51,701 nt of DNA from an uncultured Eubacteriales bacterium (GCA_900545925.1 URAZ01000024.1:1-51701), one strand, 5' to 3'; shown: positions 40,827-49,713, numbered from the stretch's first letter. Notes: a model not told the origin generated them from the sequence alone. Numbers and translations are program-made.

Positions 40827-41635
40827 TGAAACATAAGGAACGGTTGGATGTGCTTCTTGTCGCGCGCAATCTGGCGGAATCGAGAAGCAAGGCGCAGGCT
40901 ATGATTATGGCGGGTGAGGTCTATGTCAACGAGCAGAAGGCCGACAAGGCCGGGCTTGAGATCAACATTGACGACGAGCCCGTGGTCGAGGTGCGCGGCA
41001 GCGCCTGTCCATATGTCAGCCGCGGCGGGTTAAAGCTGGAAAAGGCGCTTCGAGATTTCCGTGTCAATCCAACAGGCTTTGTGTGCAGCGATTCCGGCGC
41101 GTCAACCGGGGGATTTACCGACTGTCTGCTTCAGCAGGGAGCCAGCAAGGTTTTTGCCATTGATGTCGGTTATGGCCAACTTGCATGGAAGATTCGTTCT
41201 GATCCGCGCGTGGTCGTAATGGAGCGGACGAATATCCGTTATGTCACGCCGGAGGATCTCGGAGAACCGCTTGATCTGTCTGTCGTGGATGTGTCGTTTA
41301 TTTCTCTGAAAATTGTGCTTCCGGCCATTCAGAAGCTGCTCAAACCCACCGGGCAGGTGCTCTGCCTTATCAAGCCGCAGTTTGAGGCCGGGAAAGAAAA
41401 TGTCGGAAAGAAAGGCGTTGTGCGCGACCCTGCCGTACATGCGCAGGTGCTGCGCGATTTTACTGCGCTGGTCGCATCCCTGAACTTTACCATCCGAAAT
41501 CTGACCTTCTCTCCTGTCAAGGGACCGGAGGGCAACATTGAATTTCTTGCGCATCTTTCCATGCAGCCCGGGCAGGAAATGCTTCCTGACATCGACGCGC
41601 TTGTCGCGCAGGCGCATGCAGCGCTGAAAGGGTAA
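40826..41635 (+). CDS. tlyA: TlyA-family rRNA 2'-O-methyltransferase
   Basis: A 269-residue protein with an N-terminal S4 RNA-binding domain ('ERLDVLLVARNLAESRSKAQ') and an FtsJ-like SAM methyltransferase domain ('DSGASTGGFTDCLLQQGASK', 'DLSVVDVSFISLKIVLP', 'LIKPQFEAGKENVGKKG'). TlyA methylates cytidines of 16S and 23S rRNA. ATG 40826 overlaps the dxs stop (TGATG), with AGGAGG 16 bases upstream. The longer frame from 40706 is antisense-like sequence within dxs. Confidence 0.94.
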   Translation: MKHKERLDVLLVARNLAESRSKAQAMIMAGEVYVNEQKADKAGLEINIDDEPVVEVRGSACPYVSRGGLKLEKALRDFRVNPTGFVCSDSGASTGGFTDCLLQQGASKVFAIDVGYGQLAWKIRSDPRVVVMERTNIRYVTPEDLGEPLDLSVVDVSFISLKIVLPAIQKLLKPTGQVLCLIKPQFEAGKENVGKKGVVRDPAVHAQVLRDFTALVASLNFTIRNLTFSPVKGPEGNIEFLAHLSMQPGQEMLPDIDALVAQAHAALKG

Positions 41636-41643
41636 CATACGCT

Positions 41644-42510
41644 ATGAAGATCGTCGTTTCGCCGAATCCTTACCGCGATAAACAATTCAAAAATGCCCGG
41701 CAGGCATGCTCAATTTTAAGAGAAGCAGGCGCGGAGGTCGCGCTTTGCTTGCCGTTCGATGTGGATAAGACGTTTGAAATTCCGCATGATCTCCGTTTTC
41801 AGGACATTCAGAAAGAGATCAAAACGGCAGATATGTTGATCTGCTTCGGCGGCGATGGGACAATTTTACACTCGTCCAAAATCGCGACAGAGCATAATCT
41901 CCCAATCCTTGGGGTCAACATCGGCACAATGGGATTTATTGCGGAGTTGGAGTCCGGTGAGATTGAACTTCTGCGGAAAATTCCAAAAGGGGAGTATACG
42001 GTGGAAGAACGCACGATGCTGGATGTCAGCGTCGGAAACGGCCGTCAGACGATTTTCCATGAAACGGCGCTCAATGACGCGGTCATCACCAAGGGGGCGA
42101 TTGCCCGCGTTGTACAGCTTGGAATCTACTGCGATGGAGTGGAGGCTACCAGCTACTCTGGAGACGGCGTCATTCTCTGCACCCCGACCGGCTCAACAGC
42201 CTATTCTATGTCCGCCGGAGGCCCAATCGTGGAGCCGTCTGCGAAGAATTTTCTGATTACGCCCATCTGTGCACACGCCATGCTGGCGAAGAGCATTGTT
42301 GTTGCGCCCAGCCGCGTGGTAACGGTTAAGGTTGGAAAAATCGGAAGACACAACGCGTTTTTGTCTGTCGATGGAGGCCGGGCCTTCCGGCTGAACACCG
42401 GGGATGAGATCGTAGTCAAAAGTTCGCAGAAGGTCACACGGCTGGTTCGGCTGAAGGATACCAGCTTTTTTGAGATTCTGAGCCGAAAATTCATTGATAA
42501 AATGAGGTAA
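41644..42510 (+). CDS. nadK: NAD kinase
   Basis: A 288-residue NAD kinase that makes NADP. The 'CFGGDGTILHSS' GGDG motif, 'GVNIGTMGFIAELE', 'NDAVITKGAIARV' and the Gly-rich 'TPTGSTAYSMSAGGPI' are all present. It sits 8 bases after tlyA and 7 bases before argR, the order found in many Clostridia. Confidence 0.96.
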   Translation: MKIVVSPNPYRDKQFKNARQACSILREAGAEVALCLPFDVDKTFEIPHDLRFQDIQKEIKTADMLICFGGDGTILHSSKIATEHNLPILGVNIGTMGFIAELESGEIELLRKIPKGEYTVEERTMLDVSVGNGRQTIFHETALNDAVITKGAIARVVQLGIYCDGVEATSYSGDGVILCTPTGSTAYSMSAGGPIVEPSAKNFLITPICAHAMLAKSIVVAPSRVVTVKVGKIGRHNAFLSVDGGRAFRLNTGDEIVVKSSQKVTRLVRLKDTSFFEILSRKFIDKMR

Positions 42511-42517
42511 CACGACT

Positions 42518-42973
42518 ATGAAATCGAAACGCCAGGAGAAAATTCTGGAACTTATTGCAGACCACAGTGTCCAGACGCAGGAACAGCTGCTAACTGAGTT
42601 GAACGAGGCTGGCTTTTCCACTACGCAAGCAACCATTTCCCGCGACATCAAGCAGCTGCGCATCATCAAGGAACTGGGGCCTGAGGGCGTTTATCGGTAT
42701 GCGACTGCACCAAAACCTGCGGAACATACTTTCTCTGCCAAGTTGAATCTGATCTTCCGGCAGTGTATTACCAGCGTGGACTATGCACAGAACATGATCG
42801 TCGTCAAGACTATGCCCGGTCTTGCAAACGGCGCAGCGGCTGCAATCGATAAGCTGAATATCCCGGAAATGCTTGGGACGCTTGCGGGCGACGATACCTG
42901 CTTTGTCGTGCTGAAGGATACGCAGTCCGCCGCTGATCTTTGTACCGAGATCCGGGAGCAGATCGAGCACTAA
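42518..42973 (+). CDS. argR: Arginine repressor ArgR/AhrC
   Basis: A 151-residue regulator. The N-terminal winged helix has 'SRDIKQLRIIKELGPEG'; the C-terminal arginine-binding trimer domain has 'GLANGAAAAID' and 'LGTLAGDDTCFVVL'. It represses arginine synthesis and activates its breakdown when arginine is abundant. Its place before recN is conserved in Bacillota. A GAGGTAA site overlaps the nadK stop. Confidence 0.95.
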   Translation: MKSKRQEKILELIADHSVQTQEQLLTELNEAGFSTTQATISRDIKQLRIIKELGPEGVYRYATAPKPAEHTFSAKLNLIFRQCITSVDYAQNMIVVKTMPGLANGAAAAIDKLNIPEMLGTLAGDDTCFVVLKDTQSAADLCTEIREQIEH

Positions 42974-43000
42974 GTTCCAGACAGAACAGGAGGAAGACCG

Positions 43001-44674
43001 ATGCTTTCTACCCTGCATATTGAAAATATTGCCGTAATCGAACAGGCAGAGATCGCCTTTGACAGTGGTTTTAACGTTCTTACCGGCGAGACCGGTGCAG
43101 GCAAATCCATTGTCATAGACGCGATCTCTGCCATTTTGGGTGAACGGGCTTCACGCGAAATGATCCGTACCGGCGCACAGAAGGCGTTTGTCAGCGCAAT
43201 TTTTTCCGGCGTTCCGGAACTGCCATGGTTTGTGGAAAACCATGTTCCGTATGAGCCGGAACTCGGTATCTCCCGTGAGATTTTTGCTGACGGAAAAAAC
43301 AGCTGCCGCGTCAGCGGAAAGCCCGTCACAGTCTCGACACTCAGAAAGCTTGGCGCCCAGCTGATTCAGATCCATGGTCAGAATGATTCCCAACAGTTGT
43401 TTGACGAGACAACGCACATCGGATATCTTGACCTGTTTGCACATGATGAAACACTGTTGGAGGATTACCGACAGGCGTATGATAGGGTCAGTTCTGTGCA
43501 GCAGGAGATTCGCCGCCTGTCTATGGATGAATCAGAAAAGCTGCGTCTGGTCGAAACGCTGAAATTCCAGATCGATGAGATCGAACGCGCGGAATTGCAG
43601 CCGGGAGAAGAGGAGAAACTGCTTGAACGCAGAAAGGTGCTCCAAAACGCAGAAAAGCTGACGGATGCGATGGAATCTGCTGCCTGCGCGCTTTATGGTG
43701 ATGAAACGTCAGATGGTGCGGCTGCCATGATTGCAAATGCTGCGCATGCGCTGGAAAAGGTCAGCCGTGTGTCGGACGAAATGCGGTTGCTCAGCGGGAA
43801 ACTGAACGACCTCATGTATACTGCGCAGGATATCGCCGATGAACTGCGGGATAAGAAGGATGATCTGACCTATTCTGCAGATGAACTTGAGCAAATCGAA
43901 GAGCGTCTCGATACGCTTCACAAGTTGAAGCGAAAATACGGCGGCAGTGTCGAAGATGTCATCGCGTTCTGTGAAAAAGCAAAGCGGCAACTTGACGAGG
44001 TGGAATTCGCCTCCGACCATATTGAGCAGCTTCAGAATAAGTTATCTACGCTGCAAAAGACTATGCAGGAAAAAGGAATGACACTTTCTTCTACACGGAA
44101 ATCTGCGGCAAAAACCCTCCAGGCGGCGATCTCTTCCGAACTGATACAGCTGGATATGCCGAAGATCCAGTTTGTCTGTGAGTTTTCGGAGCAGTCCCCG
44201 CAGGAAAACGGTTTGGATTCCGTCCGCTTCTTGATGTCGGCCAATGTCGGCGAAGCATTGAGGCCACTCGCCAAGGTTGCCTCCGGCGGCGAATTGGCGC
44301 GCATTATGCTTGCAATGAAAAATGTGCTCGCGGCAGAGGATTCTGTCGGAACCATGATTTTTGATGAAGTCGATGCAGGTGTCAGCGGCCGAGCAGCGCA
44401 AAAGGTCGCATATAAACTATGGACAGTCGCAAAGGGCCGTCAAGTTCTATGCGTAACGCATCTGCCGCAGATTGCTGCAATGGCTGATACGGAATTCACG
44501 GTTGAGAAAAGCGTGGAAAACGGAAGAACGTATACAAGTGTTCTGCGTCTGGATGAACATGGGCGCAGGCAGGAACTGGCACGTCTGACCGGCGGAAGCA
44601 TGATCACCGAAACAACGCTTGCAGGTGCGGCGGAACTGCTGCGGCTGGCAGAGCAAACCAAGAAGGGAGTATAA
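43001..44674 (+). CDS. recN: DNA repair protein RecN
   Basis: A 557-residue SMC-like ATPase for double-strand break repair. Walker A is 'LTGETGAGKSIVID', the ABC signature 'KVASGGELARIMLA' and Walker B 'MIFDEVDAGVSG'. The central about 300 residues are coiled coil. It is preceded by AGGAGG and is followed by the SLH gene one base after its stop. Normal length. Confidence 0.96.
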   Translation: MLSTLHIENIAVIEQAEIAFDSGFNVLTGETGAGKSIVIDAISAILGERASREMIRTGAQKAFVSAIFSGVPELPWFVENHVPYEPELGISREIFADGKNSCRVSGKPVTVSTLRKLGAQLIQIHGQNDSQQLFDETTHIGYLDLFAHDETLLEDYRQAYDRVSSVQQEIRRLSMDESEKLRLVETLKFQIDEIERAELQPGEEEKLLERRKVLQNAEKLTDAMESAACALYGDETSDGAAAMIANAAHALEKVSRVSDEMRLLSGKLNDLMYTAQDIADELRDKKDDLTYSADELEQIEERLDTLHKLKRKYGGSVEDVIAFCEKAKRQLDEVEFASDHIEQLQNKLSTLQKTMQEKGMTLSSTRKSAAKTLQAAISSELIQLDMPKIQFVCEFSEQSPQENGLDSVRFLMSANVGEALRPLAKVASGGELARIMLAMKNVLAAEDSVGTMIFDEVDAGVSGRAAQKVAYKLWTVAKGRQVLCVTHLPQIAAMADTEFTVEKSVENGRTYTSVLRLDEHGRRQELARLTGGSMITETTLAGAAELLRLAEQTKKGV

Positions 44675-44675
44675 C

Positions 44676-45890
44676 ATGAAAATTCGGAGAATAATTCTTT
44701 CGGTTGCTGCTGTGCTGCTTCTCTGCACGGCAGTCAGCGCGGCGGATTACACGGATGTATCCGATATGCACTGGGCGTATCAGCAGATCAACTATCTCGA
44801 TACAGAGATCACCGGCTATCCGGACGGCTCCTACAAGCCGGAAAAGAGCGTTTCGCGCGCGGAATTCCTCACGTTGTTCGCCCGCATTGCCTTCCCGGAC
44901 GAGTGGAAGCGTGTGGAGGGAGAAGAATGGTGGAAATCGGCCTATGAGGTCTGCACCGCGCACGATCTTCTGAACAATATCACTGGCAGCCGCTCTGAGG
45001 CCATGCCGCGCGGCGAAATTGCAAGACTGCTTGGAACGTTCTGCAATGGCTGGGGCGGCGTGAATGAACGCGCCGATGCTGCAAGCCAGTACGTTATCAA
45101 CTGGAAGGAGCAGCGCATGGAATCGACCGAATGGCAGCCGTTGTTTGCCGACACAAAGGAATACGAAACCTTTAACAGCAGTCTGCGCACCTGTACCAAT
45201 CAGGGCCTTCTAACCGGTTATCCGGACGGAAGTTTTAAGCCTGCGAAGGGTGTCACTAGAGCCGAAGCTGCGGCAATTCTTGCCCGACTCAAGGCACAGA
45301 TTGTTTTACGAGAGACTGGTGCTGAATATGTCTGCACAGTCGGGGATTACTGGCTGATGCAGGAGGGACAGTCTGGCACAGATGCACTTGTTCTTTATGA
45401 GCCATACAGCGGTAAGAAGCATCAGACGATCCGGACGCAGCTGACGCCTGAAGCGCTTTTGAGCGGACGGCTTCTGACTGGCTCCGACGGTATGTACGTC
45501 TGGGGGCAGGCAGGTCTTTATCAGCGCAGAGGCAGCACGCTTGAGCAGATCACGGACGAGCCGGTTCTGGATTTCTGCTGGTCCGGCGATAATACACTCT
45601 ATTTCCTGAGTTGGGACGCAGAGAAGCCTATTCCTTCGTATTTATACGCTGCTATCTATTTCCCTTGCGCCTCGAAGGTGATGAAACTGGAGAATCCAGG
45701 GCAAAATGCGGCGCTTAGTGCCGTCGCTGAGTGTGACGAGAACAACTCCATGCAGAACTTGACGGATCTCTATGTGGAAAATGGGACAGTCTATGTCGTA
45801 GGTTCCTACTGCATGGGTATGATGGACACGCATGCTGCACTCTATGAGGTCAAAGACGGGAAACTCGCTGCGCTGTTTGGCGAATATTGA
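44676..45890 (+). CDS. SLH-domain surface protein
   Basis: A 404-residue secreted protein. A signal peptide ('IRRIILSVAAVLLLCTAVSA') precedes three N-terminal SLH repeats: 'YTDVSDMHWAYQQINYL' with 'ITGYPDGSYKPEKSVSRAEF', a weaker middle one, and a third with 'LLTGYPDGSFKPAKGVTRAE'. The C-terminal 200 residues ('WGQAGLYQRRGSTLEQITDE', 'GDNTLYFLSW') look like beta-propeller blades; their ligand is unknown. ATG 44676 follows AAGGGAG. The gene is at the end of the recN unit, and a strong T-box promoter begins directly after its stop. With CsaB in the genome, wall anchoring through pyruvylated polymer is expected. Confidence 0.88.
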   Translation: MKIRRIILSVAAVLLLCTAVSAADYTDVSDMHWAYQQINYLDTEITGYPDGSYKPEKSVSRAEFLTLFARIAFPDEWKRVEGEEWWKSAYEVCTAHDLLNNITGSRSEAMPRGEIARLLGTFCNGWGGVNERADAASQYVINWKEQRMESTEWQPLFADTKEYETFNSSLRTCTNQGLLTGYPDGSFKPAKGVTRAEAAAILARLKAQIVLRETGAEYVCTVGDYWLMQEGQSGTDALVLYEPYSGKKHQTIRTQLTPEALLSGRLLTGSDGMYVWGQAGLYQRRGSTLEQITDEPVLDFCWSGDNTLYFLSWDAEKPIPSYLYAAIYFPCASKVMKLENPGQNAALSAVAECDENNSMQNLTDLYVENGTVYVVGSYCMGMMDTHAALYEVKDGKLAALFGEY

Positions 45891-45891
45891 T

Positions 45892-45920
45892 TGACAAACC
45901 GGAAAAAATACGCTATACTT
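45892..45920 (+). promoter_or_regulatory. Promoter of the T-box operon
   Basis: TTGACA (45892-45897), 17 bases, TATACT (45915-45920), beginning one base after the SLH gene stop. Confidence 0.88.
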
Positions 45921-45926
45921 CACTCA

Positions 45927-46198
45927 TAATATGATCACAGTGACGAAGGGAAGAAGTACCCTGATACCCCGTTTCCAGAGAACTTTCGGTCGGTGCAAGA
46001 AAGCAGACGGCGTCAGGCGAATACATCCCGGAGCTGCCCTCTGAAACGCATTTTCGCGCAGTAGGGGTGTGTCGGGTGCGCCCGTTATCGCGCAGGGGCG
46101 TGTCTGCGCTCCGTAAGGCCGCTTCCGCAAGGAACCGGCAAACCAGAGGTGGTACCGCGATCATTCGCCCTCTGCTCGCAAGAGCAGAGGGCGTTTTT
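45927..46198 (+). promoter_or_regulatory. T-box riboswitch, tyrosine-specific (UAC specifier)
   Basis: A leader of about 270 bases. Stem I shows the AGAGAA bulge near 45976 and the distal GGTGCAAG. On its 3' side the specifier loop contains GCGAA-TAC-A with TAC at 46022-46024, the Tyr codon. The T-box sequence GGTGGTACCGCG (46148-46159) has U at the variable position, matching discriminator A of tRNA-Tyr. The terminator pairs CGCCCTCTGCTC (46166-46177) with GAGCAGAGGGCG (46182-46193) and ends in TTTTT. Uncharged tRNA-Tyr would stabilize the antiterminator and turn on the operon that ends in tyrS. Confidence 0.93.
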
Positions 46199-46216
46199 GA
46201 CGGAAAGGAGCGTTTT

Positions 46217-46516
46217 ATGCGTCAGGAAACCTGTTCCGCCTGCGGCGGCAAAATGCAGAGCCTCGGAAACATGGAGCTGCAAAAGGGAAAATTCAGTATG
46301 CTTTTCGGGAATCTGAGTCAGATCATGTCCGGCGCACTGGACGTGGATGTTAAATGCTGTGAGCGCTGCAAAAAACTCGAATTTTACCTGCTCGGCGACG
46401 CCGAAACACCGGAAGCAAGCGGCATCCAGCAAATTGCCTGTCCCTATTGCAGCGATATGCACGACATGGACGATGCCATCTGTCCCCACTGCGGCAGACG
46501 ACTGATGGAATTATAA
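46217..46516 (+). CDS. Zinc-ribbon protein, unknown function
   Basis: A 99-residue protein with three pairs of cysteines: 'CSACGGK' at the N-terminus, 'CCERCKK' in the middle and 'CPYCSDMHDMDDAICPHCGRR' at the C-terminus. The first two pairs are separated by a segment like the DUF6320 or PF14803-type nucleic-acid ribbons ('LGNMELQKGKFSMLFGNLSQ'). GGAAAGGAG precedes ATG 46217, and it is the first gene after the Tyr T-box, so it should be induced on tyrosine shortage. The function is unknown; no link to tyrosine is evident from its sequence. Confidence 0.8.
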   Translation: MRQETCSACGGKMQSLGNMELQKGKFSMLFGNLSQIMSGALDVDVKCCERCKKLEFYLLGDAETPEASGIQQIACPYCSDMHDMDDAICPHCGRRLMEL

Positions 46517-46542
46517 ACTCCTTGCGTCACATGGAGAAAACT

Positions 46543-47058
46543 ATGAAAAAAATACACAAAATCCTGCTGGTATTTGTTCTTTTGGTCGTAGCCGTGGCCG
46601 TGAGCGTTATATCAAATCTGCCCATAGCCAAAACGCAGGAGGCGGTGGGAGAAGTGCTTCGGAAGAAGCTTGACCTCCCGCAGGATGCTGTCATAACCTG
46701 CGCCGAAGATTATACGGCGGATGAGTATGCACTGCTCTGGTTTACAGCGCCGGATCAGTACATGACGCTTTATCGGGCTGTGGACTGCCGTGTACTGAAT
46801 AACGGCAGCTATTTGGTAAAAAAGATATACACCCCCAGCGCATACGCGCTGGATATCGTGCACGTTGTATGGCGGTATGCACGCGATATTGTTCTCATCA
46901 ACAATTCCGACTGCCGGTCGATTGTGTGTGATACCTCTTATGGCGAGGAAAAAACGGAACTTTCGGCTGAAGATATTCCGTATGTTTTTCCATATGCACC
47001 GCCGTTCGGCACAACTGCCTGCGATTTTCTGGACGCTGTCGGAAACAGCATCCGATAA
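46543..47058 (+). CDS. Membrane-anchored protein of unknown function
   Basis: A 171-residue protein I do not recognise. It has an N-terminal transmembrane helix ('KILLVFVLLVVAVAVSVISN') and a soluble domain of about 140 residues with an aromatic, mostly beta pattern ('DEYALLWFTAPDQYMTLYRA', 'YVFPYAPPFG'). No catalytic motif is visible. ATG 46543 has GGAG six bases upstream; ATG 46531 is an alternative. It is the second gene of the T-box operon. Confidence 0.7.
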   Translation: MKKIHKILLVFVLLVVAVAVSVISNLPIAKTQEAVGEVLRKKLDLPQDAVITCAEDYTADEYALLWFTAPDQYMTLYRAVDCRVLNNGSYLVKKIYTPSAYALDIVHVVWRYARDIVLINNSDCRSIVCDTSYGEEKTELSAEDIPYVFPYAPPFGTTACDFLDAVGNSIR

Positions 47059-47110
47059 TTGATAAAGAATTTTTCGCAAAAATTTTTCAAACATAGAAGG
47101 AGAAAACACA

Positions 47111-48337
47111 ATGGGTATTTATGAAGAACTGCAGGCCAGAGGCCTTGTCAAGCAGGTCACGAACGAGCCGGAGATCCGCGAAATGGTCAACGCGGGCAAG
47201 GCCAAGTTCTATATTGGCTTCGACTGCACGGCAGATTCTCTGACTGCCGGTCATTTCATGGCGCTGACACTCATGAAGCGTCTGCAGATGGCAGGCAATC
47301 AGCCGGTTGCTCTGATTGGCGGAGGCACGACTATGATTGGCGACCCGTCCGGCCGCACTGATATGCGCAAAATGCTGACAAAGGAAGATATCGACCACAA
47401 TGCCGAGTGCTTTAAGCGTCAGATGGAGCGATTCATTGATTTCGGCGAAGGTAAAGCCATCATGGTCAACAATGCCGACTGGTTGCTGAACCTCAATTAT
47501 ATCGAACTCCTGCGGGAGGTCGGCGCCTGCTTCTCTGTCAATAACATGCTCCGTGCTGAGTGCTACAAGCAGCGCATGGAAAAGGGCTTGTCCTTCCTAG
47601 AGTTCAACTATATGATTATGCAGTCCTACGACTTCTATCATCTGTTCCAGCACTACGGCTGCAATATGCAGTTCGGCGGCGATGATCAGTGGTCAAACAT
47701 GCTGGGCGGTACGGAACTCATTCGCCGCAAACTTGGCAAGGACGCGCACGCCATGACCATCACGCTTCTGACGGACTCGCAGGGCAAGAAGATGGGCAAG
47801 ACCGCCGGAAATGCTGTCTGGCTCGACCCGAATAAGACCAGTCCTTTTGAATTTTATCAGTACTGGCGCAACGTCGATGATGCCGATGTTATGAAATGTA
47901 TCCGTATGCTGACGTTCCTGCCGCTCGAGCAGATCGATGAGATGGACAAGTGGGAAGGCAGCCAGCTGAACAAGGCCAAGGAAGTTCTGGCGTTTGAACT
48001 GACGCAGATGGTGCACGGCGAGGAAGAGGCAAAGAAGGCCGAAGCCAGCGCCAAAGCACTCTTCGGCGGCAGCGGCAGCAGTGAGCACATGCCATCGACT
48101 GAGTTGACCGACGATGATTTCAATGACGGGAAGATTGATACCCTGACACTGCTTGTCAGATGCAGTCTGGCTGCGTCCAAGGGCGAGGGACGCCGTTTGG
48201 TGCAGCAGGGTGGCATCAGTGTCAACGATGAGAAAATCACAGATTTTGCAACTTCATTTGATAAGTCACTCTTTGAGGGCGAAGGCGCAATCATCCGCAA
48301 GGGTAAGAAGGTTTTCCACAAGGCGCTTGCAAAATAA
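47111..48337 (+). CDS. tyrS: Tyrosyl-tRNA synthetase
   Basis: A 408-residue class I synthetase. The HIGH-like region is 'FDCTADSLTAGHFMAL', the tyrosine pocket 'YDFYHLFQHYGCNMQFGGDDQ', and the KMSKS loop reads KMGKT, as in many clostridial TyrRS. A C-terminal S4 domain ('RRLVQQGGISVNDEKI') is present. It lies 52 bases after the previous gene, with AGAAGGAGA before ATG 47111 and no terminator between, so it is controlled by the Tyr T-box about 900 bases upstream. Confidence 0.97.
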   Translation: MGIYEELQARGLVKQVTNEPEIREMVNAGKAKFYIGFDCTADSLTAGHFMALTLMKRLQMAGNQPVALIGGGTTMIGDPSGRTDMRKMLTKEDIDHNAECFKRQMERFIDFGEGKAIMVNNADWLLNLNYIELLREVGACFSVNNMLRAECYKQRMEKGLSFLEFNYMIMQSYDFYHLFQHYGCNMQFGGDDQWSNMLGGTELIRRKLGKDAHAMTITLLTDSQGKKMGKTAGNAVWLDPNKTSPFEFYQYWRNVDDADVMKCIRMLTFLPLEQIDEMDKWEGSQLNKAKEVLAFELTQMVHGEEEAKKAEASAKALFGGSGSSEHMPSTELTDDDFNDGKIDTLTLLVRCSLAASKGEGRRLVQQGGISVNDEKITDFATSFDKSLFEGEGAIIRKGKKVFHKALAK

Positions 48338-48422
48338 ATATTATGTCAACTTCCCGGAACACACCGGGCGGTATGCACAAACCAAATTTAAAAACGACAC
48401 AGTTTTTTTGGCGCATTCACAG

Positions 48423-48451
48423 TTGACTTTGCGCATTTAAAGCGGTATATT
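48423..48451 (+). promoter_or_regulatory. Promoter of the leader ORF and ABC operon
   Basis: TTGACT (48423-48428), 17 bases, TATATT (48446-48451), about 45 bases before ATG 48496. Confidence 0.75.
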
Positions 48452-48495
48452 AGCAAACATAAAAAGCCGGACAGTACGGCAGAAGGGAGTTCATT

Positions 48496-48612
48496 ATGAT
48501 GCAGATTAACTTCAAGGATTTCAGCATGAATATGAGTTTCCTCTTTACCATGGCCCGCGAACTGTTTGCGGGCCTGTATTACCGTACCCAAAATGAGAAG
48601 CTGTCCGTATAA
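48496..48612 (+). CDS. 38-residue ORF, candidate aromatic-rich leader peptide
   Basis: A short ORF starting ATGATG after GAAGGGAG (spacing about 7). Of 38 residues, five are Phe and two are adjacent Tyr: 'INFKDF', 'SFLFTM', 'ELFAGLYYRT'. A perfect hairpin GGCCCGC (48552-48558) with GCGGGCC (48568-48574) ends just before the Tyr-Tyr codons (48577-48582). A strong terminator follows within 30 bases and an ABC importer comes next. This is the layout of ribosome-mediated attenuation. It may also be a plain small protein; no homolog is known to me. Confidence 0.6.
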   Translation: MMQINFKDFSMNMSFLFTMARELFAGLYYRTQNEKLSV

Positions 48613-48637
48613 GACCGGTGTTTTCTTCGTAAGTAAG

Positions 48638-48673
48638 AAGGAGGCTCTGTTCCGCGGACAGAGCCTCCTTTTT
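48638..48673 (+). terminator. Strong terminator between the leader ORF and the ABC operon
   Basis: AAGGAGGCTCTGT (48638-48650) and ACAGAGCCTCCTT (48658-48670) form a perfect 13-base stem with a TTTTTG tail. It lies upstream of the importer genes, not at the end of a normal operon, so it is a likely attenuator. Confidence 0.85.
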
Positions 48674-48717
48674 GTTTTAAACAATCAACTGTTATCAGAG
48701 AAAAGGAGCAATTTATC

Positions 48718-49713
48718 ATGAAAAAGATGCTTGCAATGCTTCTGGCGCTCGTGATGGTCCTGAGCCTGGCCGCCTGCGCCTCCACACAGCCCGCAGCTGA
48801 GCCTGCGGCCTCCTCCGACGCACCCGCCGAGAGCGGAAAGACCTACACCGTCGGTGTCTGCCAGCTCGTGCAGCATGAGGCGCTCGATGCCGCAACGCAG
48901 GGCTTCGTCGACGCACTGAAAGAAGCGCTCGGCGACGCCGTGACCATCGATGTGCAGAATGCCTCCGGCGATTCCGTCAACTGCGGCACCATCGTCAACG
49001 GCTTTGTCGCCAAGGGCGTCGACCTCATCATGGCGAACGCCACTCCAGCCCTGACCGCTGCCGTCTCCGCCACGGCTGATATTCCCATCCTCGGTACGTC
49101 CATCACGGCCTACGGAGTCGCACTGGATATCGACGATTTTAATGGCACCGTCGGCGGCAACGTCTCAGGCACGTCCGATTTGGCAGACCTGCAGGCGCAA
49201 GCCCAGATGATCCTTGACTGGTTCCCTGAGACGAAGAGCGTCGGATTGCTTTTCTGCTCCGCCGAGCCGAACTCCCGCTACCAGATCGACGAGGTGCGCA
49301 AGGCGCTCGAGGCCCAGGGCGTGACCTGCGAGGAATTCGCCTTCACCGACAGCAACGACGTTTCCTCCGTCACCCAGAAGGCTGCTGATTTCTCCGACGT
49401 CGTCTACATCCCGACCGACAACACCGCCGCTTCCAACACCGAGGCGATCGCAAACGTTCTGATTCCCGCCGGTGTTCCCGCGATCTGCGGCGAAGAGGGC
49501 CTCTGCCGCGGCTGCGGCGTGGCGACGCTGTCCATCAGCTACTATGATCTCGGCGTGACCACCGGCAAGATGGCCGCGAAGATCCTGAAGGGCGAGGCCA
49601 ATATCTCCGAAATGCCCGTCGAATATACCGACGCGACCCCGAAGTACAACGCCTCCATCTGCGACCAGCTCGGCATTACCCCGCTGGACGGCTATGAGGC
49701 CATTGACGGCTGA
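48718..49713 (+). CDS. ABC transporter substrate-binding lipoprotein (PF04392 type)
   Basis: A 331-residue lipoprotein: signal peptide with lipobox 'LSLAACAS' (Cys 19), a Ser/Ala/Pro-rich linker, then the binding domain. 'VGVCQLVQHEALDAATQGF' and 'DLIMANATPALTAAVSATAD' with 'IPILGTSITAYG' are typical of the ABC_sub_bind family (TrpX-like), some of which are linked to tryptophan or tyrosine uptake in Bacillota. AAAAGGAG precedes the ATG. The leader ORF and the neighbouring tyrS suggest an aromatic amino acid, but the ligand is unproven. Confidence 0.9.
   Translation: MKKMLAMLLALVMVLSLAACASTQPAAEPAASSDAPAESGKTYTVGVCQLVQHEALDAATQGFVDALKEALGDAVTIDVQNASGDSVNCGTIVNGFVAKGVDLIMANATPALTAAVSATADIPILGTSITAYGVALDIDDFNGTVGGNVSGTSDLADLQAQAQMILDWFPETKSVGLLFCSAEPNSRYQIDEVRKALEAQGVTCEEFAFTDSNDVSSVTQKAADFSDVVYIPTDNTAASNTEAIANVLIPAGVPAICGEEGLCRGCGVATLSISYYDLGVTTGKMAAKILKGEANISEMPVEYTDATPKYNASICDQLGITPLDGYEAIDG

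Noticed and set aside
46067..46216. N-terminal extension of the zinc-ribbon protein
   Set aside because: It would be coded by the T-box leader itself; ATG 46217 has a proper ribosome binding site.
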